Of a stretch of 64,000 bases of DNA, positions 42,456 to 51,603 are shown piece by piece. The notes beneath the pieces are model-generated. The model was not told the DNA's origin. It did not search any database and saw only the letters and a program-made list of their open reading frames with translations. The translations under genes and the position numbers were made by a program. The first letter of the stretch is position 1; each line of letters begins with the position of its first letter. Origin of the DNA: Collimonas sp. PA-H2 (GTDB lineage Bacteria > Pseudomonadota > Gammaproteobacteria > Burkholderiales > Burkholderiaceae_D); NCBI RefSeq assembly GCF_002564105.1, contig NZ_PDBX01000001.1, forward strand, positions 4,774,001 through 4,838,000, given 5' to 3'.

Positions 42456-42493
42456 CGGCTGAAAAAATATTTGTTTAGCTATTTTTTCAGCCG
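42456..42493. terminator. 14-bp perfect inverted repeat between rlmE and ftsH
   Basis: CGGCTGAAAAAATA (42456-42469) and TATTTTTTCAGCCG (42480-42493) are exact inverted repeats with a ten-base loop. The A and T runs lie inside the stem at the loop side, unlike a typical terminator. A smaller CCCC-TAAA-GGGG hairpin lies about 20 bases upstream. It may terminate rlmE or regulate ftsH. Confidence 0.55.
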
Positions 42494-42606
42494 CGGCCCC
42501 TAACTCAGGCCAGCCTCCTAGCAAGCTGTACCTATTCCGAGTAAAATCAAAGGAATATCTCGATGCTGTACCTATGTCAGGCGCGCAGCGCGTCCAAGGA
42601 GTTCTA

Positions 42607-44496
42607 GTGAACAACATGTTTTCCAAAGCCGCCATCTGGGTGGTCATCGCCCTGGTGCTTTTCACCGTATTCAAGCAGTTCGACGGGCGCGGGCTGGCGG
42701 CCAGCGGCGCGGGGCCGATTGCCTATTCCGATCTGATCACTGAAATCAGGGCAGGGCACATCACTGATGCGACGATCGAAGGCAGCAGCATTGTCGCCAG
42801 CACTTCGGACGGCAAGAAAGTGAAAACCGCCATTACCGTGCTGGATCGCGGCCTGATCGGCGACTTGGTCAACAACAACGTTAAATTTGAAGTCAAGCAG
42901 CCGGAAGAGCCTTCGTTCCTGCAGCAGATCTTCATCTCTTGGTTCCCGATGATCCTGTTGCTGGGCGTCTGGATTTTCTTCATGCGCCAGATGCAGGGCG
43001 GTGGCAAGGGCGGCGCTTTCTCGTTCGGCAAGTCGAAAGCGCGCATGCTGGATGAGAACAGCAATTCCGTGACCTTTGCCGATGTCGCCGGTTGCGATGA
43101 AGCCAAGGAAGAAGTATCCGAGCTGGTCGATTTCCTGCGCGATCCGACCAAGTTCCAGAAACTGGGCGGCCGCATTCCGCACGGCGTGCTGATGGTTGGT
43201 CCTCCGGGTACCGGTAAGACCTTGCTGGCGCGCGCCATCGCCGGCGAAGCGAAAGTACCGTTCTTCACCATTTCCGGTTCTGATTTCGTCGAAATGTTCG
43301 TCGGTGTCGGCGCCTCCCGTGTGCGCGACATGTTTGAAAACGCCAAGAAGCACGCTCCCTGCATTATCTTCATCGATGAAATCGATGCGGTCGGTCGTCA
43401 TCGCGGCGCCGGCATGGGCGGCGGCAATGATGAGCGCGAACAGACGTTGAACCAGATGCTGGTCGAGATGGATGGCTTTGAAGCCAATTCCGGCGTGATC
43501 GTGATCGCTGCCACCAACCGTTCCGATGTGCTGGACAAAGCCTTGCTGCGTCCGGGCCGTTTCGACCGCCAGGTGGTGGTCGGCTTGCCGGACATCCGTG
43601 GCCGTGAGCAGATTCTGAACGTGCACATGCGCAAAGTGCCTATTTCAACTGACGTCAAGGCTGATATCCTGGCGCGCGGCACTCCTGGTTTCTCGGGCGC
43701 CGACCTGGCCAACCTGGTCAATGAAGCAGCCCTGTTTGCAGCCCGCCGCGCCAAGCGCCTGGTGGAGATGCAGGATTTCGAGGATGCCAAGGACAAGATC
43801 GTCATGGGCCCTGAGCGCAAATCGGCCGTCATGCGTGAAGAAGAACGCCGCAACACCGCTTATCACGAATCCGGCCATGCCGTGGTCGCCAAGCTCTTGC
43901 CCAAGGCTGATCCTGTGCACAAGGTCACCATCATGCCGCGCGGCTTTGCGCTCGGCCTGACCTGGCAGCTGCCTGAGCATGACCGCGTCAACATGTACAA
44001 GGACAAGATGCTGGAAGAGATCGCCATCCTGTTCGGCGGCCGTATTTCCGAAGAGATTTTCATGCACCAGATGTCGACTGGCGCTTCCAACGACTTTGAG
44101 CGTGCCACCAAGCTGGCGCGCGCGATGGTGACTCGTTACGGCATGTCGGAAAGCCTGGGCACCATGGTCTACGAAGATACTGAGCAAGACGCTTACTTCG
44201 GCCGCATGTCGTCCAAGACCGTGTCGGAAGCCACCCAGCAAAAGGTCGATGCGGAAATCCGCAGCATCCTCGATCAGCAGTATGCCTTGTCGCGCCGCCT
44301 GCTGGAAGAAAACAAGGAAAAGGTCGAAGCCATGACCAAGGCCCTGCTGGACTGGGAAACCATTGATGCCGACCAGATCAACGACATCATGGAAGGCCTG
44401 GAGCCGCGTTTGCCGAAGGCCGGCAGCTCGGTGCGCAAGGCGCCTAGCGACAATTCATCCGGCGGTGTGTCGCCGAGCGCCACTGCCCCGGCCTGA
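42607..44496 (+). CDS. ftsH: ATP-dependent zinc metalloprotease FtsH (629 aa), GTG start
   Basis: Membrane-bound AAA+ protease for quality control of membrane and regulatory proteins. GTG at 42607 ([19 protein letters not shown]) has AAGGAG five bases upstream and is preferred to the ATG at 42616. Two transmembrane helices (about 5-24 and 103-124) flank the periplasmic domain. AAA module: Walker A GPPGTGKT (198-205), Walker [15 protein letters not shown] region [20 protein letters not shown]. Protease zinc site HESGH (420-424). The C-terminal tail is Ser/Pro rich. Followed by a strong terminator, so it is separated from folP. Confidence 0.98.
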   Translation: MNNMFSKAAIWVVIALVLFTVFKQFDGRGLAASGAGPIAYSDLITEIRAGHITDATIEGSSIVASTSDGKKVKTAITVLDRGLIGDLVNNNVKFEVKQPEEPSFLQQIFISWFPMILLLGVWIFFMRQMQGGGKGGAFSFGKSKARMLDENSNSVTFADVAGCDEAKEEVSELVDFLRDPTKFQKLGGRIPHGVLMVGPPGTGKTLLARAIAGEAKVPFFTISGSDFVEMFVGVGASRVRDMFENAKKHAPCIIFIDEIDAVGRHRGAGMGGGNDEREQTLNQMLVEMDGFEANSGVIVIAATNRSDVLDKALLRPGRFDRQVVVGLPDIRGREQILNVHMRKVPISTDVKADILARGTPGFSGADLANLVNEAALFAARRAKRLVEMQDFEDAKDKIVMGPERKSAVMREEERRNTAYHESGHAVVAKLLPKADPVHKVTIMPRGFALGLTWQLPEHDRVNMYKDKMLEEIAILFGGRISEEIFMHQMSTGASNDFERATKLARAMVTRYGMSESLGTMVYEDTEQDAYFGRMSSKTVSEATQQKVDAEIRSILDQQYALSRRLLEENKEKVEAMTKALLDWETIDADQINDIMEGLEPRLPKAGSSVRKAPSDNSSGGVSPSATAPA

Positions 44497-44561
44497 TCCG
44501 CTTAACCGCGCCTGGCCGGCGTAGCTTGTGAACGCGCGATATGCCAACAAGATTGAGCAGC

Positions 44562-44590
44562 AAGGGTGAGGAGCGATCCTCACCCTTTTT
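44562..44590 (+). terminator. Rho-independent terminator after ftsH
   Basis: AAGGGTGAGGA (44562-44572)/TCCTCACCCTT (44577-44587), a perfect 11-bp stem with a GCGA tetraloop, then a T run ending at 44590. Confidence 0.93.
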
Positions 44591-44688
44591 ATTTGAGCGC
44601 CGGCTTTGTGACGATGCTTGAAATTATATCGTCCATGACAAATCAGTCTGCCTTAAGCAAGCTTTTTCCAAAACCAATATAAATCACT

Positions 44689-45543
44689 ATGCAACAATTT
44701 TTCCAATGCGGCCGCTACCGGCTGCCGGTCAATACGCCCGAGGCGCGGCCGCTGGTGATGGGCATCCTCAATATCACGCCCGATTCGTTTTCCGACGGCG
44801 GCAAATTCCATGCGCTGGATTTTGCCTTGTCGCATGCGGAGCAGATGATTGCCGACGGCGTCGATATCATCGACATCGGCGGCGAATCGAGCCGCCCCGG
44901 CAGTCCAGCAGTGTCGCTGGAAGAGGAGCTGGATCGCGTCATGCCGGCGATCTACGCCTTGCGTGATTGCGGCAAGCCTCTTTCCATCGATACCTACAAG
45001 CCGGCAGTCATGCGCGAGGCGATCGCCGCCGGCGCCGACCTGATCAACGATATCAACGGCTTTCGCGGCGCCGGTGCGCTGGAGGCGGTGAGCGACAGCG
45101 ATTGCGGCTTGTGCGTCATGCATATGCAGGCGGATCCGCAAACCATGCAATCAAGGCCCGAATATCAGGATGTGGTAGCCGAAGTCAGCGCCTTTTTGAG
45201 TGAGCGCGTTACTGTCCTGGAGCTGGCTGGTGTTGCAAGAAATCGCATCAGCATCGATCCAGGCTTTGGCTTTGGCAAGACCTTGGCGCATAATGTTGCA
45301 TTGTTGCAAAGCATAGGCGATATCCAGCGTAGCCTGGATTTGCCGCTGCTGGCGGGAATTTCACGCAAATCGATGCTGGGCGAACTCACCGGGAAGCCGG
45401 TCGAGCGGCGCCTGGCGGGTAGTCTGGCAGCTGCCTTGGCGGCGGTAGTCCAGGGCGCCCGGATCGTGCGGGTACACGATGTGGCGGAAACGGTTGATGC
45501 GCTCAAGGTTTGGCGCGCAGCGAATATATCAAAAGCAATGTGA
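44689..45543 (+). CDS. folP: Dihydropteroate synthase (284 aa)
   Basis: Condenses p-aminobenzoate with hydroxymethyl-dihydropterin pyrophosphate in folate synthesis; target of sulfonamides. Signatures: VMGILNITPDSFSDGGKF, DIIDIGGESSRPGS, LINDINGFRG, and the phosphate-binding end ISIDPGFGFGKTLAHN with LLAGISRKSMLGELTG. The KxxxG and SRK basic residues are present. Upstream of glmM by 34 bases, in the usual folP-glmM pair. Confidence 0.97.
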   Translation: MQQFFQCGRYRLPVNTPEARPLVMGILNITPDSFSDGGKFHALDFALSHAEQMIADGVDIIDIGGESSRPGSPAVSLEEELDRVMPAIYALRDCGKPLSIDTYKPAVMREAIAAGADLINDINGFRGAGALEAVSDSDCGLCVMHMQADPQTMQSRPEYQDVVAEVSAFLSERVTVLELAGVARNRISIDPGFGFGKTLAHNVALLQSIGDIQRSLDLPLLAGISRKSMLGELTGKPVERRLAGSLAAALAAVVQGARIVRVHDVAETVDALKVWRAANISKAM

Positions 45544-45577
45544 TTGTGATTCACACAAAAACTGACTGAAGGTTGAA

Positions 45578-46912
45578 ATGACAAGAAAATATTTTGGCAC
45601 CGACGGCGTGCGAGGCCGAGTAGGCGTGGCGCCGATTACCCCTGATTTCGTCATGAAGCTGGGTTACGCCGCCGGCAAGGTGCTGGCGCAGGGGAAAGCG
45701 GGCAGCAGGCCAACCGTTCTGATCGGCAAGGACACCCGGGTTTCCGGCTACATGCTGGAAGCGGCGCTGGAAGCCGGCTTTGCCGCCGCCGGGGTCGACG
45801 TCATGCTGGCGGGCCCGATGCCGACGCCGGCGATTGCCTACCTGACGCGGGCCCTGCGCCTGGCGGCCGGAGTGGTGATTTCGGCTTCGCACAATCCATA
45901 TGAAGACAACGGCATCAAGTTCTTTTCCGCACAAGGCAACAAGCTGCCGGATGCGGTGGAGGCCGCGATTGAGGCGGCACTGGAACTGCCGATGGACTGC
46001 GTCGCCTCCGACAAGCTAGGCAAGGCCAGGCGATTGGACGACGCCGCCGGACGCTATATCGAATTCTGCAAAAGCACCTTTCCTAACGAGCTGGATTTGC
46101 GCGGCCTGACGATCGTGGTCGATAGCGCCCATGGCGCCGCCTATCATATTGCGCCGCACGTGTTCCACGAACTGGGCGCGGAAGTGATTGCAATCGGCAA
46201 CCAGCCCAACGGCTTCAACATCAATGCCGGCTTTGGCGCCACGGCGCCGGACGCGCTGGCGCTGGCGGTGCGCGCCAATCGCGCCGATATTGGCATCGCG
46301 CTGGACGGCGACGCCGACCGCCTGCTGATGGTCGATGCGACGGGCCGTATCTACAACGGCGACGAGCTGCTCTACGTGATGGTCAAGGACCGCATGAAGA
46401 TCGGGCCGGTGAAAGGCGCGGTCGGCACCCTGATGACGAATATGGCGCTGGAAGTGGCGTTCCGCAACATGGGCGTCGAGTTTGCGCGCGCCAGTGTCGG
46501 CGACCGCTACGTGCTGGAAGTGATGAAGGAGCGCGGCTGGAACCTTGGCGGCGAGGGCTCCGGCCATCTGCTGTGCCTGGACAAGCACACCACTGGCGAC
46601 GGCATCGTCTCTGCCCTGCAGGTACTGTCGGCGCTGAAGCGCACCGGTGAAACCCTGGCGCAGCTGACGGCTGATATTGCACTCTATCCGCAGACGCTGA
46701 TCAACGTCAAAGTCGCTGCAGGTTTCGACTGGAAGAAGAATCCGGCGATGGTGGCGGAGAAAGAAGCAGTGGAGCGCGAACTGGGCGACAACGGCCGCGT
46801 GCTGATCCGCGCCTCCGGCACCGAGCCGCTGATCCGGGTCATGGTGGAAGCCAAGGGCGCCGACCTGGCGCAGGCGATGGCGCGCCGGATTGCGGATAAA
46901 GTGGGCGCCTGA
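45578..46912 (+). CDS. glmM: Phosphoglucosamine mutase (444 aa)
   Basis: Converts glucosamine-6-phosphate to glucosamine-1-phosphate for peptidoglycan and LPS precursors. [13 protein letters not shown] at the start, active-site phosphoserine in [19 protein letters not shown], metal-binding [14 protein letters not shown], sugar-binding [19 protein letters not shown], and phosphate-binding [15 protein letters not shown]. Length is normal. It is followed after 51 bases by a PhoB-like gene on the same strand, so a shared transcript with the second two-component pair is possible. Confidence 0.98.
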   Translation: MTRKYFGTDGVRGRVGVAPITPDFVMKLGYAAGKVLAQGKAGSRPTVLIGKDTRVSGYMLEAALEAGFAAAGVDVMLAGPMPTPAIAYLTRALRLAAGVVISASHNPYEDNGIKFFSAQGNKLPDAVEAAIEAALELPMDCVASDKLGKARRLDDAAGRYIEFCKSTFPNELDLRGLTIVVDSAHGAAYHIAPHVFHELGAEVIAIGNQPNGFNINAGFGATAPDALALAVRANRADIGIALDGDADRLLMVDATGRIYNGDELLYVMVKDRMKIGPVKGAVGTLMTNMALEVAFRNMGVEFARASVGDRYVLEVMKERGWNLGGEGSGHLLCLDKHTTGDGIVSALQVLSALKRTGETLAQLTADIALYPQTLINVKVAAGFDWKKNPAMVAEKEAVERELGDNGRVLIRASGTEPLIRVMVEAKGADLAQAMARRIADKVGA

Positions 46913-46963
46913 ATTGTTGCTGAACTATTGCTGAATTGCTGGATTGAATAGAGTTAATGCCTG

Positions 46964-47662
46964 ATGTCGAAATATCAAACCCACATTCTGATTGTCGAAG
47001 ATGAGCCAGGCATCGCCGAGCTGCTGCGCTTTACGCTCGACGATGCCGGCTTTTCCTGTGAGATTGCGTATAGCGCCGCCGAGGCGCGTCAGGCTATCGT
47101 CGGTGTCTTGCCCAAGGCGGTATTGCTGGACTGGATGCTGCCGGACACTTCCGGCCTGGCGCTGCTGCAGGAATGGCGCGGCCAGACGCGCAGCGCCACG
47201 CTGCCGGTCATCATGCTGACCGCCAAAGGCATGGACGAGGACAAGGTCAGAGGGCTCAACGCGGGCGCCGATGACTATGTCACCAAACCGTTTTCACCGA
47301 AGGAGCTGATCGCGCGCATCCAGGCACTGTTGCGGCGCAAAGTGCCGGAACTCGGACAAAGCCTGCTGACGCACGGCTTGATCCGCATCGATACCGACCG
47401 CTACCAGGTCACTGTCGATGAGCGGGAAGTGGAGCTGGACCAGGCAGAATTCAAGCTGTTGCGTTTCCTGGTGGCGCATCCTGACCGGATTTTCTCGCGC
47501 GCGCAATTGCTCGATAAAGTCTGGGGCGACCATACTTTTATCGAGGAACGCACGGTCGACGTTCACATCATGCGCCTGCGCAAATCGCTCGGCCTGGCCG
47601 CCGACTATGTCAAGACGGTGCGCGGCGTCGGCTATAAGCTCAACGCTGAGCCGGCGGCGTGA
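46964..47662 (+). CDS. Second PhoB-like response regulator (232 aa)
   Basis: OmpR-family regulator very similar in plan to the PhoB at 30119: acidic pair VEDEPGIAELLRF, phospho-acceptor D56 in LLDWMLPDTSG, Lys in DYVTKPFSPKELI, and the winged helix with FSRAQLLDKVWGDHTFIEER and TVDVHIMRLRKSLG. The recognition-helix segment is nearly the same as in the first copy, suggesting overlapping DNA targets. It overlaps the kinase gene by four bases. Which copy is the true PhoB is not decided by sequence: this one reads closer to E. coli PhoB in places (MLTAKGMDEDKVRGLNAGAD), the other has the pst context. Confidence 0.92.
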   Translation: MSKYQTHILIVEDEPGIAELLRFTLDDAGFSCEIAYSAAEARQAIVGVLPKAVLLDWMLPDTSGLALLQEWRGQTRSATLPVIMLTAKGMDEDKVRGLNAGADDYVTKPFSPKELIARIQALLRRKVPELGQSLLTHGLIRIDTDRYQVTVDEREVELDQAEFKLLRFLVAHPDRIFSRAQLLDKVWGDHTFIEERTVDVHIMRLRKSLGLAADYVKTVRGVGYKLNAEPAA

Positions 47663-48981
47663 CCATGCCGGTAGCCAGCACGCGCAGCGCACGCAAATTC
47701 TGGGTGCCGGCGCTGCTCTGGTTTGGCCTCTTGTCCTTGATTGCGGTGGCGGTAGGGGCTGCCTTCGGCACAGTCGTCGGCCTGCTGTTCTACAGCTTGT
47801 CGTTGGCGAGCCTGTTGTTTTTGCAGATGCGCTCGCTCTATCAGATCGAACAATGGCTGGACGCTCCGGTCGGTAGGCCGCGGCCGAAAACCTGGGGCTT
47901 GTGGGCGCATGCATTCGCGGCGCTGGAAGACATCCGCCACGAAGACGAACGCTCGCGCGCCGAAATGGCGGAGTGGCTGGCGCGCTTCCGCCAAGCCATG
48001 AGCCTGCTGCCGGATGGCGTCGTGATTGTCGACGGCGTCATGCATCTGGAGTGGTGCAATCCGGCGGCGCAGAGCCATCTGGGGCTCGACCTGAAGCGCG
48101 ATGAAGGACGCTTGCTGACCAACCTGATCCGCTCTCCGGATTTCGTCGACTACATGCTGTCGGGCCGGTTCGAGCAGCCTTTGCCCTTCATGCACCACGA
48201 CCGAAAAATCCTGGTGCAGCTGATTTCTTTCGAAAGCCGGCGCCAGATCCTGGTGACGCACGACGTCACGCAAAACGAAAAAATGGATACCATGCGGCGC
48301 GATTTTATCGCCAACGCATCGCATGAGCTGCGCACGCCGCTGACGGTCATCAACGGTTTTCTGGAGCATGCGCTGAGCAGCGAGATGAGCGAAGAAACCC
48401 GCCAGCGCCAGCTACATCTGATGGCGGAGCAGGGGCAGCGCATGCAGCGGCTGGTGGCCGACATGCTGACGCTGACCCGGCTGGAATCGCTGGTGCAGCC
48501 GCCCTCCGGCGACACTGTGCGCATCAAACCCCTGCTCACCCGTATCGTGGAAGAGGCGAGGGCGCTGTCGGGCGGCAAGCACAGCATTACATTGCGGCAG
48601 GTGCAGGAGGTCGACCTGAAAGGCAATCACGATGAACTGGAAAGCGCATTTGTGAATCTGCTGTCGAATGCGGTGCGCTATACACCCGACGGTGGCCACA
48701 TCGATGTCAGCTGGGCCATCGAAGACGATAGTGCGGCTTTGATCGTGGCCGACGATGGCATCGGCATCGCGGCAGAACATTTGAACCGGCTCACCGAGCG
48801 TTTCTATCGCGTCGATAAAACCCGCTCGCGCGCGACGCAGGGAACGGGTCTCGGGCTGGCCATCGTGAAACATGTTTTATTGCGACACCGCGGCCGCCTG
48901 GAAATTTCTTCCGAATATGGCAAGGGCAGTCGTTTCAAAGTTATTTTTCAGCGTGCGCAATTGGCCTTGCGACAGGATTAA
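47659..48981 (+). CDS. Second PhoR-like sensor histidine kinase (440 aa)
   Basis: Paralogue of the PhoR at 30912: two N-terminal helices with a short loop (VPALLWFGLLSLIAVAVGAA and FGTVVGLLFYSLSLASLLFL), PAS-like domain with VIVDGVMHLEWCNPAAQSHL, HisKA box FIANASHELRTPLTVINGFL with H222, N box NLLSNAVRYTPDGG, G1 box DDGIGIAAEHL and G2 box GTGLGLAIVKHVLLRH. The HisKA segment is identical to that of the first copy over 20 residues, so cross-talk between the pairs is likely. The stop codon lies in the middle of a perfect 10-bp palindrome. Confidence 0.92.
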   Translation: MTMPVASTRSARKFWVPALLWFGLLSLIAVAVGAAFGTVVGLLFYSLSLASLLFLQMRSLYQIEQWLDAPVGRPRPKTWGLWAHAFAALEDIRHEDERSRAEMAEWLARFRQAMSLLPDGVVIVDGVMHLEWCNPAAQSHLGLDLKRDEGRLLTNLIRSPDFVDYMLSGRFEQPLPFMHHDRKILVQLISFESRRQILVTHDVTQNEKMDTMRRDFIANASHELRTPLTVINGFLEHALSSEMSEETRQRQLHLMAEQGQRMQRLVADMLTLTRLESLVQPPSGDTVRIKPLLTRIVEEARALSGGKHSITLRQVQEVDLKGNHDELESAFVNLLSNAVRYTPDGGHIDVSWAIEDDSAALIVADDGIGIAAEHLNRLTERFYRVDKTRSRATQGTGLGLAIVKHVLLRHRGRLEISSEYGKGSRFKVIFQRAQLALRQD

Positions 48982-48991
48982 AATCCTGTCG
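48970..48991. repeat. Palindrome spanning the phoR-like stop codon
   Basis: CGACAGGATT (48970-48979) and AATCCTGTCG (48982-48991), exact arms with a two-base centre. The TAA stop (48979-48981) lies in the centre. No T-tract follows; a transcript end stem is possible. Confidence 0.6.
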
Positions 48992-49242
48992 GATAAATCT
49001 GTAAATGATTTTGCGCTATCGATTTGCTTAAAACATCGGCAGCTTTTTTACAAATCTGCTGACGTATTAAGCAGAACTGAAAAAAGTTTGAATATTTGTC
49101 GAAAAAGACGTTTTTTTTGTCGCATATTTTTCTGAAATCTGGTCTAATCCGTCTCTCAAGTTTTTCAGCAGATAAGTTGTTGGCGGTACCGTTATTGGGT
49201 TGGTTTTTGCAGCAAAATTTAAAAATTTTCCTGTATAAAAAT

Positions 49243-49271
49243 TTGACAAAAATCGGAATACTGTTTATTAT
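49243..49271 (+). promoter_or_regulatory. Sigma-70 promoter for tRNA-Pro
   Basis: Perfect TTGACA (49243-49248), a 17-base spacer and TATTAT (49266-49271), ten bases before the tRNA. The stretch 48992-49242 before it is AT-rich and has no gene. Confidence 0.85.
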
Positions 49272-49280
49272 CTTGCTTCT

Positions 49281-49357
49281 CGGAGTGTAGCGCAGCCCGG
49301 TAGCGCACCTGGTTTGGGACCAGGGGGTCCAAGGTTCGAATCCTTGTACTCCGACCA
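49281..49357 (+). tRNA. tRNA-Pro (anticodon UGG)
   Basis: 77 bases including an encoded CCA. Acceptor CGGAGTG/TACTCCG, D arm with GCGCAGCCCGGTAGCGC, anticodon stem CCTGG/CCAGG with loop TTTGGGA (anticodon TGG at 49315-49317), T arm with AAGGTTCGAATCCTT, discriminator A. It has its own promoter and terminator. The DNA after it is integrative-element debris, so the gene was used as an integration site. Confidence 0.97.
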
Positions 49358-49375
49358 TATTTAAGCTGTAAGATC

Positions 49376-49410
49376 AAGGACTTAGAAGAGAAATCTTCTA
49401 GGTCCTTTTT
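49376..49410 (+). terminator. Rho-independent terminator after tRNA-Pro
   Basis: 14-base stem AAGGACTTAGAAGA/TCTTCTAGGTCCTT with one T-G pair and a GAAA tetraloop (49390-49393), followed by a T run. Confidence 0.92.
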
Positions 49411-49478
49411 CTTTGTGCGCAACTTTTTGCGCGACTATCCGTTGCTTATTCTAAGCAAGGTGGAGGTATTCCGCGTTT

Positions 49479-49690
49479 CTACCCAAGATTTGCCATCTCG
49501 ATAAGCTGTGCAATAGTCGGTGTTGCGTACTGCTCCGACGTATTGTTTGCCGCATGATCCATCAATACGGCCCGGTCCTCGGAAAGGACGCCAGCATCAC
49601 GCAGGCGCCGCCCAAATGTATGCCTTAAATCATGGACACGCACTTGCTCAAGGCCAGCTCGTTTCCGTGCCTCTTGCCACCAGCACGCTA
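49479..49690 (-). pseudogene. Tyrosine recombinase (integrase) C-terminal fragment next to tRNA-Pro
   Basis: Not visible as a complete gene, but the minus strand translates cleanly from about 49690 to TAG at 49481-49479: ACWWQEARKRAGLEQVRVHD, then LRHTFGRRLRDAGVLSEDRA, VLMDHAANNTSEQYATPTIA, QLIEMANLG. This contains the HxxR box (HDLRHTFGRRL), the later His position in VLMDHA and the nucleophile tyrosine in SEQYAT, as at the end of phage-type integrases. The frame hits a stop upstream near 49695, where unrelated sequence begins. No start, and the N-terminal two thirds are missing. It marks the tRNA-Pro gene as an attachment site. It is not similar to the integrase fragment at 3935. Confidence 0.85.
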
Positions 49691-49987
49691 TTGCCCCAGA
49701 CGCTCAGTATCTTCTTTCTCAATCCGGACGTGACATCTCAAAAAATCACGCCAAGGGACGATCTCGTTTCGTGGAAGTGGATGCTCAATAAGAAGGATGT
49801 GACGATTGTTGTTGCCACTGAGCGCGGTGTCCATCTGAATGTCCGCGAGGTGGCAAATCGCCTTATACGCCTGTGGGTGCCGCAGTTCGCGGTGCAGGAC
49901 AAGGCCATCAATATGCTGTTGTCGGAAAATGACTTGGATGAACTGCCGATCCTGCCGTCGATGGCAGGCGGCTCCTTTTTGCACTAG
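49691..49987 (+). pseudogene. Unidentified gene fragment (about 98 residues)
   Basis: The plus-strand frame ending at TAG 49985-49987 reads protein-like from about 49691: SIFFLNPDVTSQKITPRDDL, VSWKWMLNKKDVTIVVATER, GVHLNVREVANRLIRLWVPQ, and it ends in LPILPSMAGGSFLH. The part upstream of 49691 is antisense to the integrase fragment, so this is a 5'-truncated gene joined at a deletion point. I do not recognise the family. It may belong to phage or island DNA inserted at tRNA-Pro. Confidence 0.45.
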
Positions 49988-49991
49988 ACGG

Positions 49992-50198
49992 AAGAGGCAC
50001 GACCACCTGTACGCTTCGTTGCCTGGCTTGATTGGACAGCGTTTTGCGGATGCCATTGATGAGCGTGTGCTGGGATTCAATGGCGACGGCATGACGGCCG
50101 ATCAAAAGAAGAAATTCGGCGACGGCATCATGAAAAATAATCCTGAAACGTCGGTGCGCGACGCGCTGGTAGATGACCGGCAAGTCAGTGATAGCTAG
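49992..50198 (+). pseudogene. Unidentified gene fragment (about 68 residues)
   Basis: A second frame continues right after the previous fragment, without a start codon: LYASLPGLIGQRFADAIDER, then GFNGDGMTADQKKKFGDGIM and KNNPETSVRDALVDDRQVSD. It is hydrophilic and protein-like. It may be the frameshifted continuation of the previous fragment or a separate gene end. Family unknown. Confidence 0.4.
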
Positions 50199-50293
50199 CG
50201 CTTGCGAATTGAACCCGTGATCAAAAACAATAAAAGCTTGTATGGTGACGGGGCGATCTCAGTAGGTGCCGCCTATAAAAATATGGGAATAAG

Positions 50294-50590
50294 ATGCGCA
50301 CGGGCGAGTTCTTTGCGCAGGATGCGAGGGCGACGCAAGCGCAGAGTGTCATTCCATCGCTGGCGGCGGTGCCGAATATCTCTGCCGTCCCGAATATGCC
50401 GACTGCTCCTGCTGTTGCGCAGATACCGGATATTCCCGAGATCGCATCAATCTTGCCGGCCACACAGTTCAATGCCAGAGCGTCGAGTACGTCGATGATG
50501 GTCGTGGCGCCGAAGTTTGACGTTGGCCAAGATTTGCGTGACAGAAAAACTGCCCATGTAGTTACGGGCGGGATGTCAGAGGGGGCTTAA
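50294..50590 (+). CDS. Hypothetical protein, Ala/Pro-rich (98 aa)
   Basis: ATG at 50294 (MRTGEFFAQDARATQAQSVI). The middle repeats short Pro/Ala/Ile units (VPNISAVPNMPTAPAVAQIP), giving an extended linker-like protein. No signal peptide, no membrane segment and no family recognised. It lies in the debris zone after tRNA-Pro, so it may be a remnant. Confidence 0.4.
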   Translation: MRTGEFFAQDARATQAQSVIPSLAAVPNISAVPNMPTAPAVAQIPDIPEIASILPATQFNARASSTSMMVVAPKFDVGQDLRDRKTAHVVTGGMSEGA

Positions 50591-50898
50591 AGATTAGATA
50601 GCTTTGCTGCCAATGTGGCTCTCTCGATCATGCGATGAGGTGTTGAATGGATGGGAATAGGTTAGTATGCATTATATTGCAACAGGGAAACATTTTGGAT
50701 GGATTCGGGCGACTTCCTCAGTTCGGACGTTTGGCCGGTCAAACAAAATTGCTCATCGCTTGGCGGCGTATGCCCTGCATGCTGCCACCTGAGGCATTTG
50801 CGGTTCGTGAGCGAAAGCAATAGTCTCGTTAGCGGAGTAGATGGGGTTTTGCGAAATAATAACTAGGGAGATTCGTCCTTTTACCACAAGGAAATCGC
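50591..50898. other. Gap in the tRNA-Pro debris zone
   Basis: About 300 bases without a supported gene. A short frame here starting near 50647 (MDGNRLVCIILQQGN) is interesting for its length only; no family was recognised. No repeat or RNA gene is evident. Confidence 0.45.
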
Positions 50899-51195
50899 AT
50901 GAAAAATAAGAGGGAACTCCTCGAAGGCGACCCTACAACACTTGCAGATTTTTTAAGGGCGGTACGCAAGCAGCAAAAGGGAGGAAATGGTAAGCCGTTA
51001 ACGTTAACTGCTATTCACAATCGTTGTGGGTTACCGATACCCATACTTTCCAAATTGGAAGCGGGCCAAATTCTTGACCCGAGAAGTTCCACGCTGAAAA
51101 GTATGTTGCACGGTTACGGCCTTGCCTTCGAAGATGTGGCACGATATTTGCCGCTGAGGGCGAACAACAAGATGCAACGTGTAATCGTTAAATAG
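50899..51195 (+). CDS. XRE-family helix-turn-helix protein (98 aa)
   Basis: Putative small DNA-binding regulator. AAGGAA ribosome site before ATG 50899. The HTH core lies at about residues 15-85: LADFLRAVRKQQKGG, then TLTAIHNRCGLPIPILSKLE (the recognition helix follows GLP) and STLKSMLHGYGLAFEDVARY. This is the antitoxin/Cro type of layout, but no toxin gene is adjacent. It sits in the debris zone and could be the regulator of a lost element. Confidence 0.72.
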   Translation: MKNKRELLEGDPTTLADFLRAVRKQQKGGNGKPLTLTAIHNRCGLPIPILSKLEAGQILDPRSSTLKSMLHGYGLAFEDVARYLPLRANNKMQRVIVK

Positions 51196-51249
51196 GAGAT
51201 GGACGTGCCGCACTTGATGTTTTGCATGCCGATTGTGACGGTATAGCGC

Positions 51250-51468
51250 ATGCAACTGATTTTGTCATCGGGCACAGAGTTCTGCGGCGACCTGCTGCTG
51301 GACGCCTGCCTGCATTCCGGTCTGGAGCCGATGCCGATGACGCTAGAAGCGGTCGTCATCAGAGCGACCGATGCAACGATAGCCGGGCTCAAGCAAGGCG
51401 CCAGTATCAGCGTGGCCAATGAGGGGTGCGTATTTCGCGTCGTCCAGGTCAAGCGCGGCAAGATATAG
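51250..51468 (+). CDS. Small hypothetical protein (72 aa)
   Basis: ATG at 51250 (MQLILSSGTEFCGDLLLDAC). The second half is beta-rich (VVIRATDATIAGLKQGASIS, then VANEGCVFRVVQVKRGK). No family recognised. It may be a phage-derived remnant, since it lies in the tRNA-Pro debris zone. Two cysteines are present. No clear ribosome site. Confidence 0.4.
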   Translation: MQLILSSGTEFCGDLLLDACLHSGLEPMPMTLEAVVIRATDATIAGLKQGASISVANEGCVFRVVQVKRGKI

Positions 51469-51603
51469 GCGGACCCGCCGGAATTTCGCTTGCTCAGGTC
51501 GCTGCGGTCAACGCAGGAAACGCTGCCAGTTATCGCGTGTAGCGAGAACTAGCCCTAGGGTAGAGAGGATATTATGCGGACTTGCAAAGAGTGACTGGCC
51601 ACT

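Noticed and set aside
49098..49125. Short GTC-AAAAA-GAC hairpin with T-run after the second PhoR gene
   Set aside because: The stem has only about three or four pairs, too weak to call a terminator.
49219..49422. 67-codon minus-strand frame across tRNA-Pro
   Set aside because: Antisense of an intact tRNA gene with its own promoter; frames of this kind (ending in RIRTLDPLVPNQVRYR) are known tRNA artefacts.
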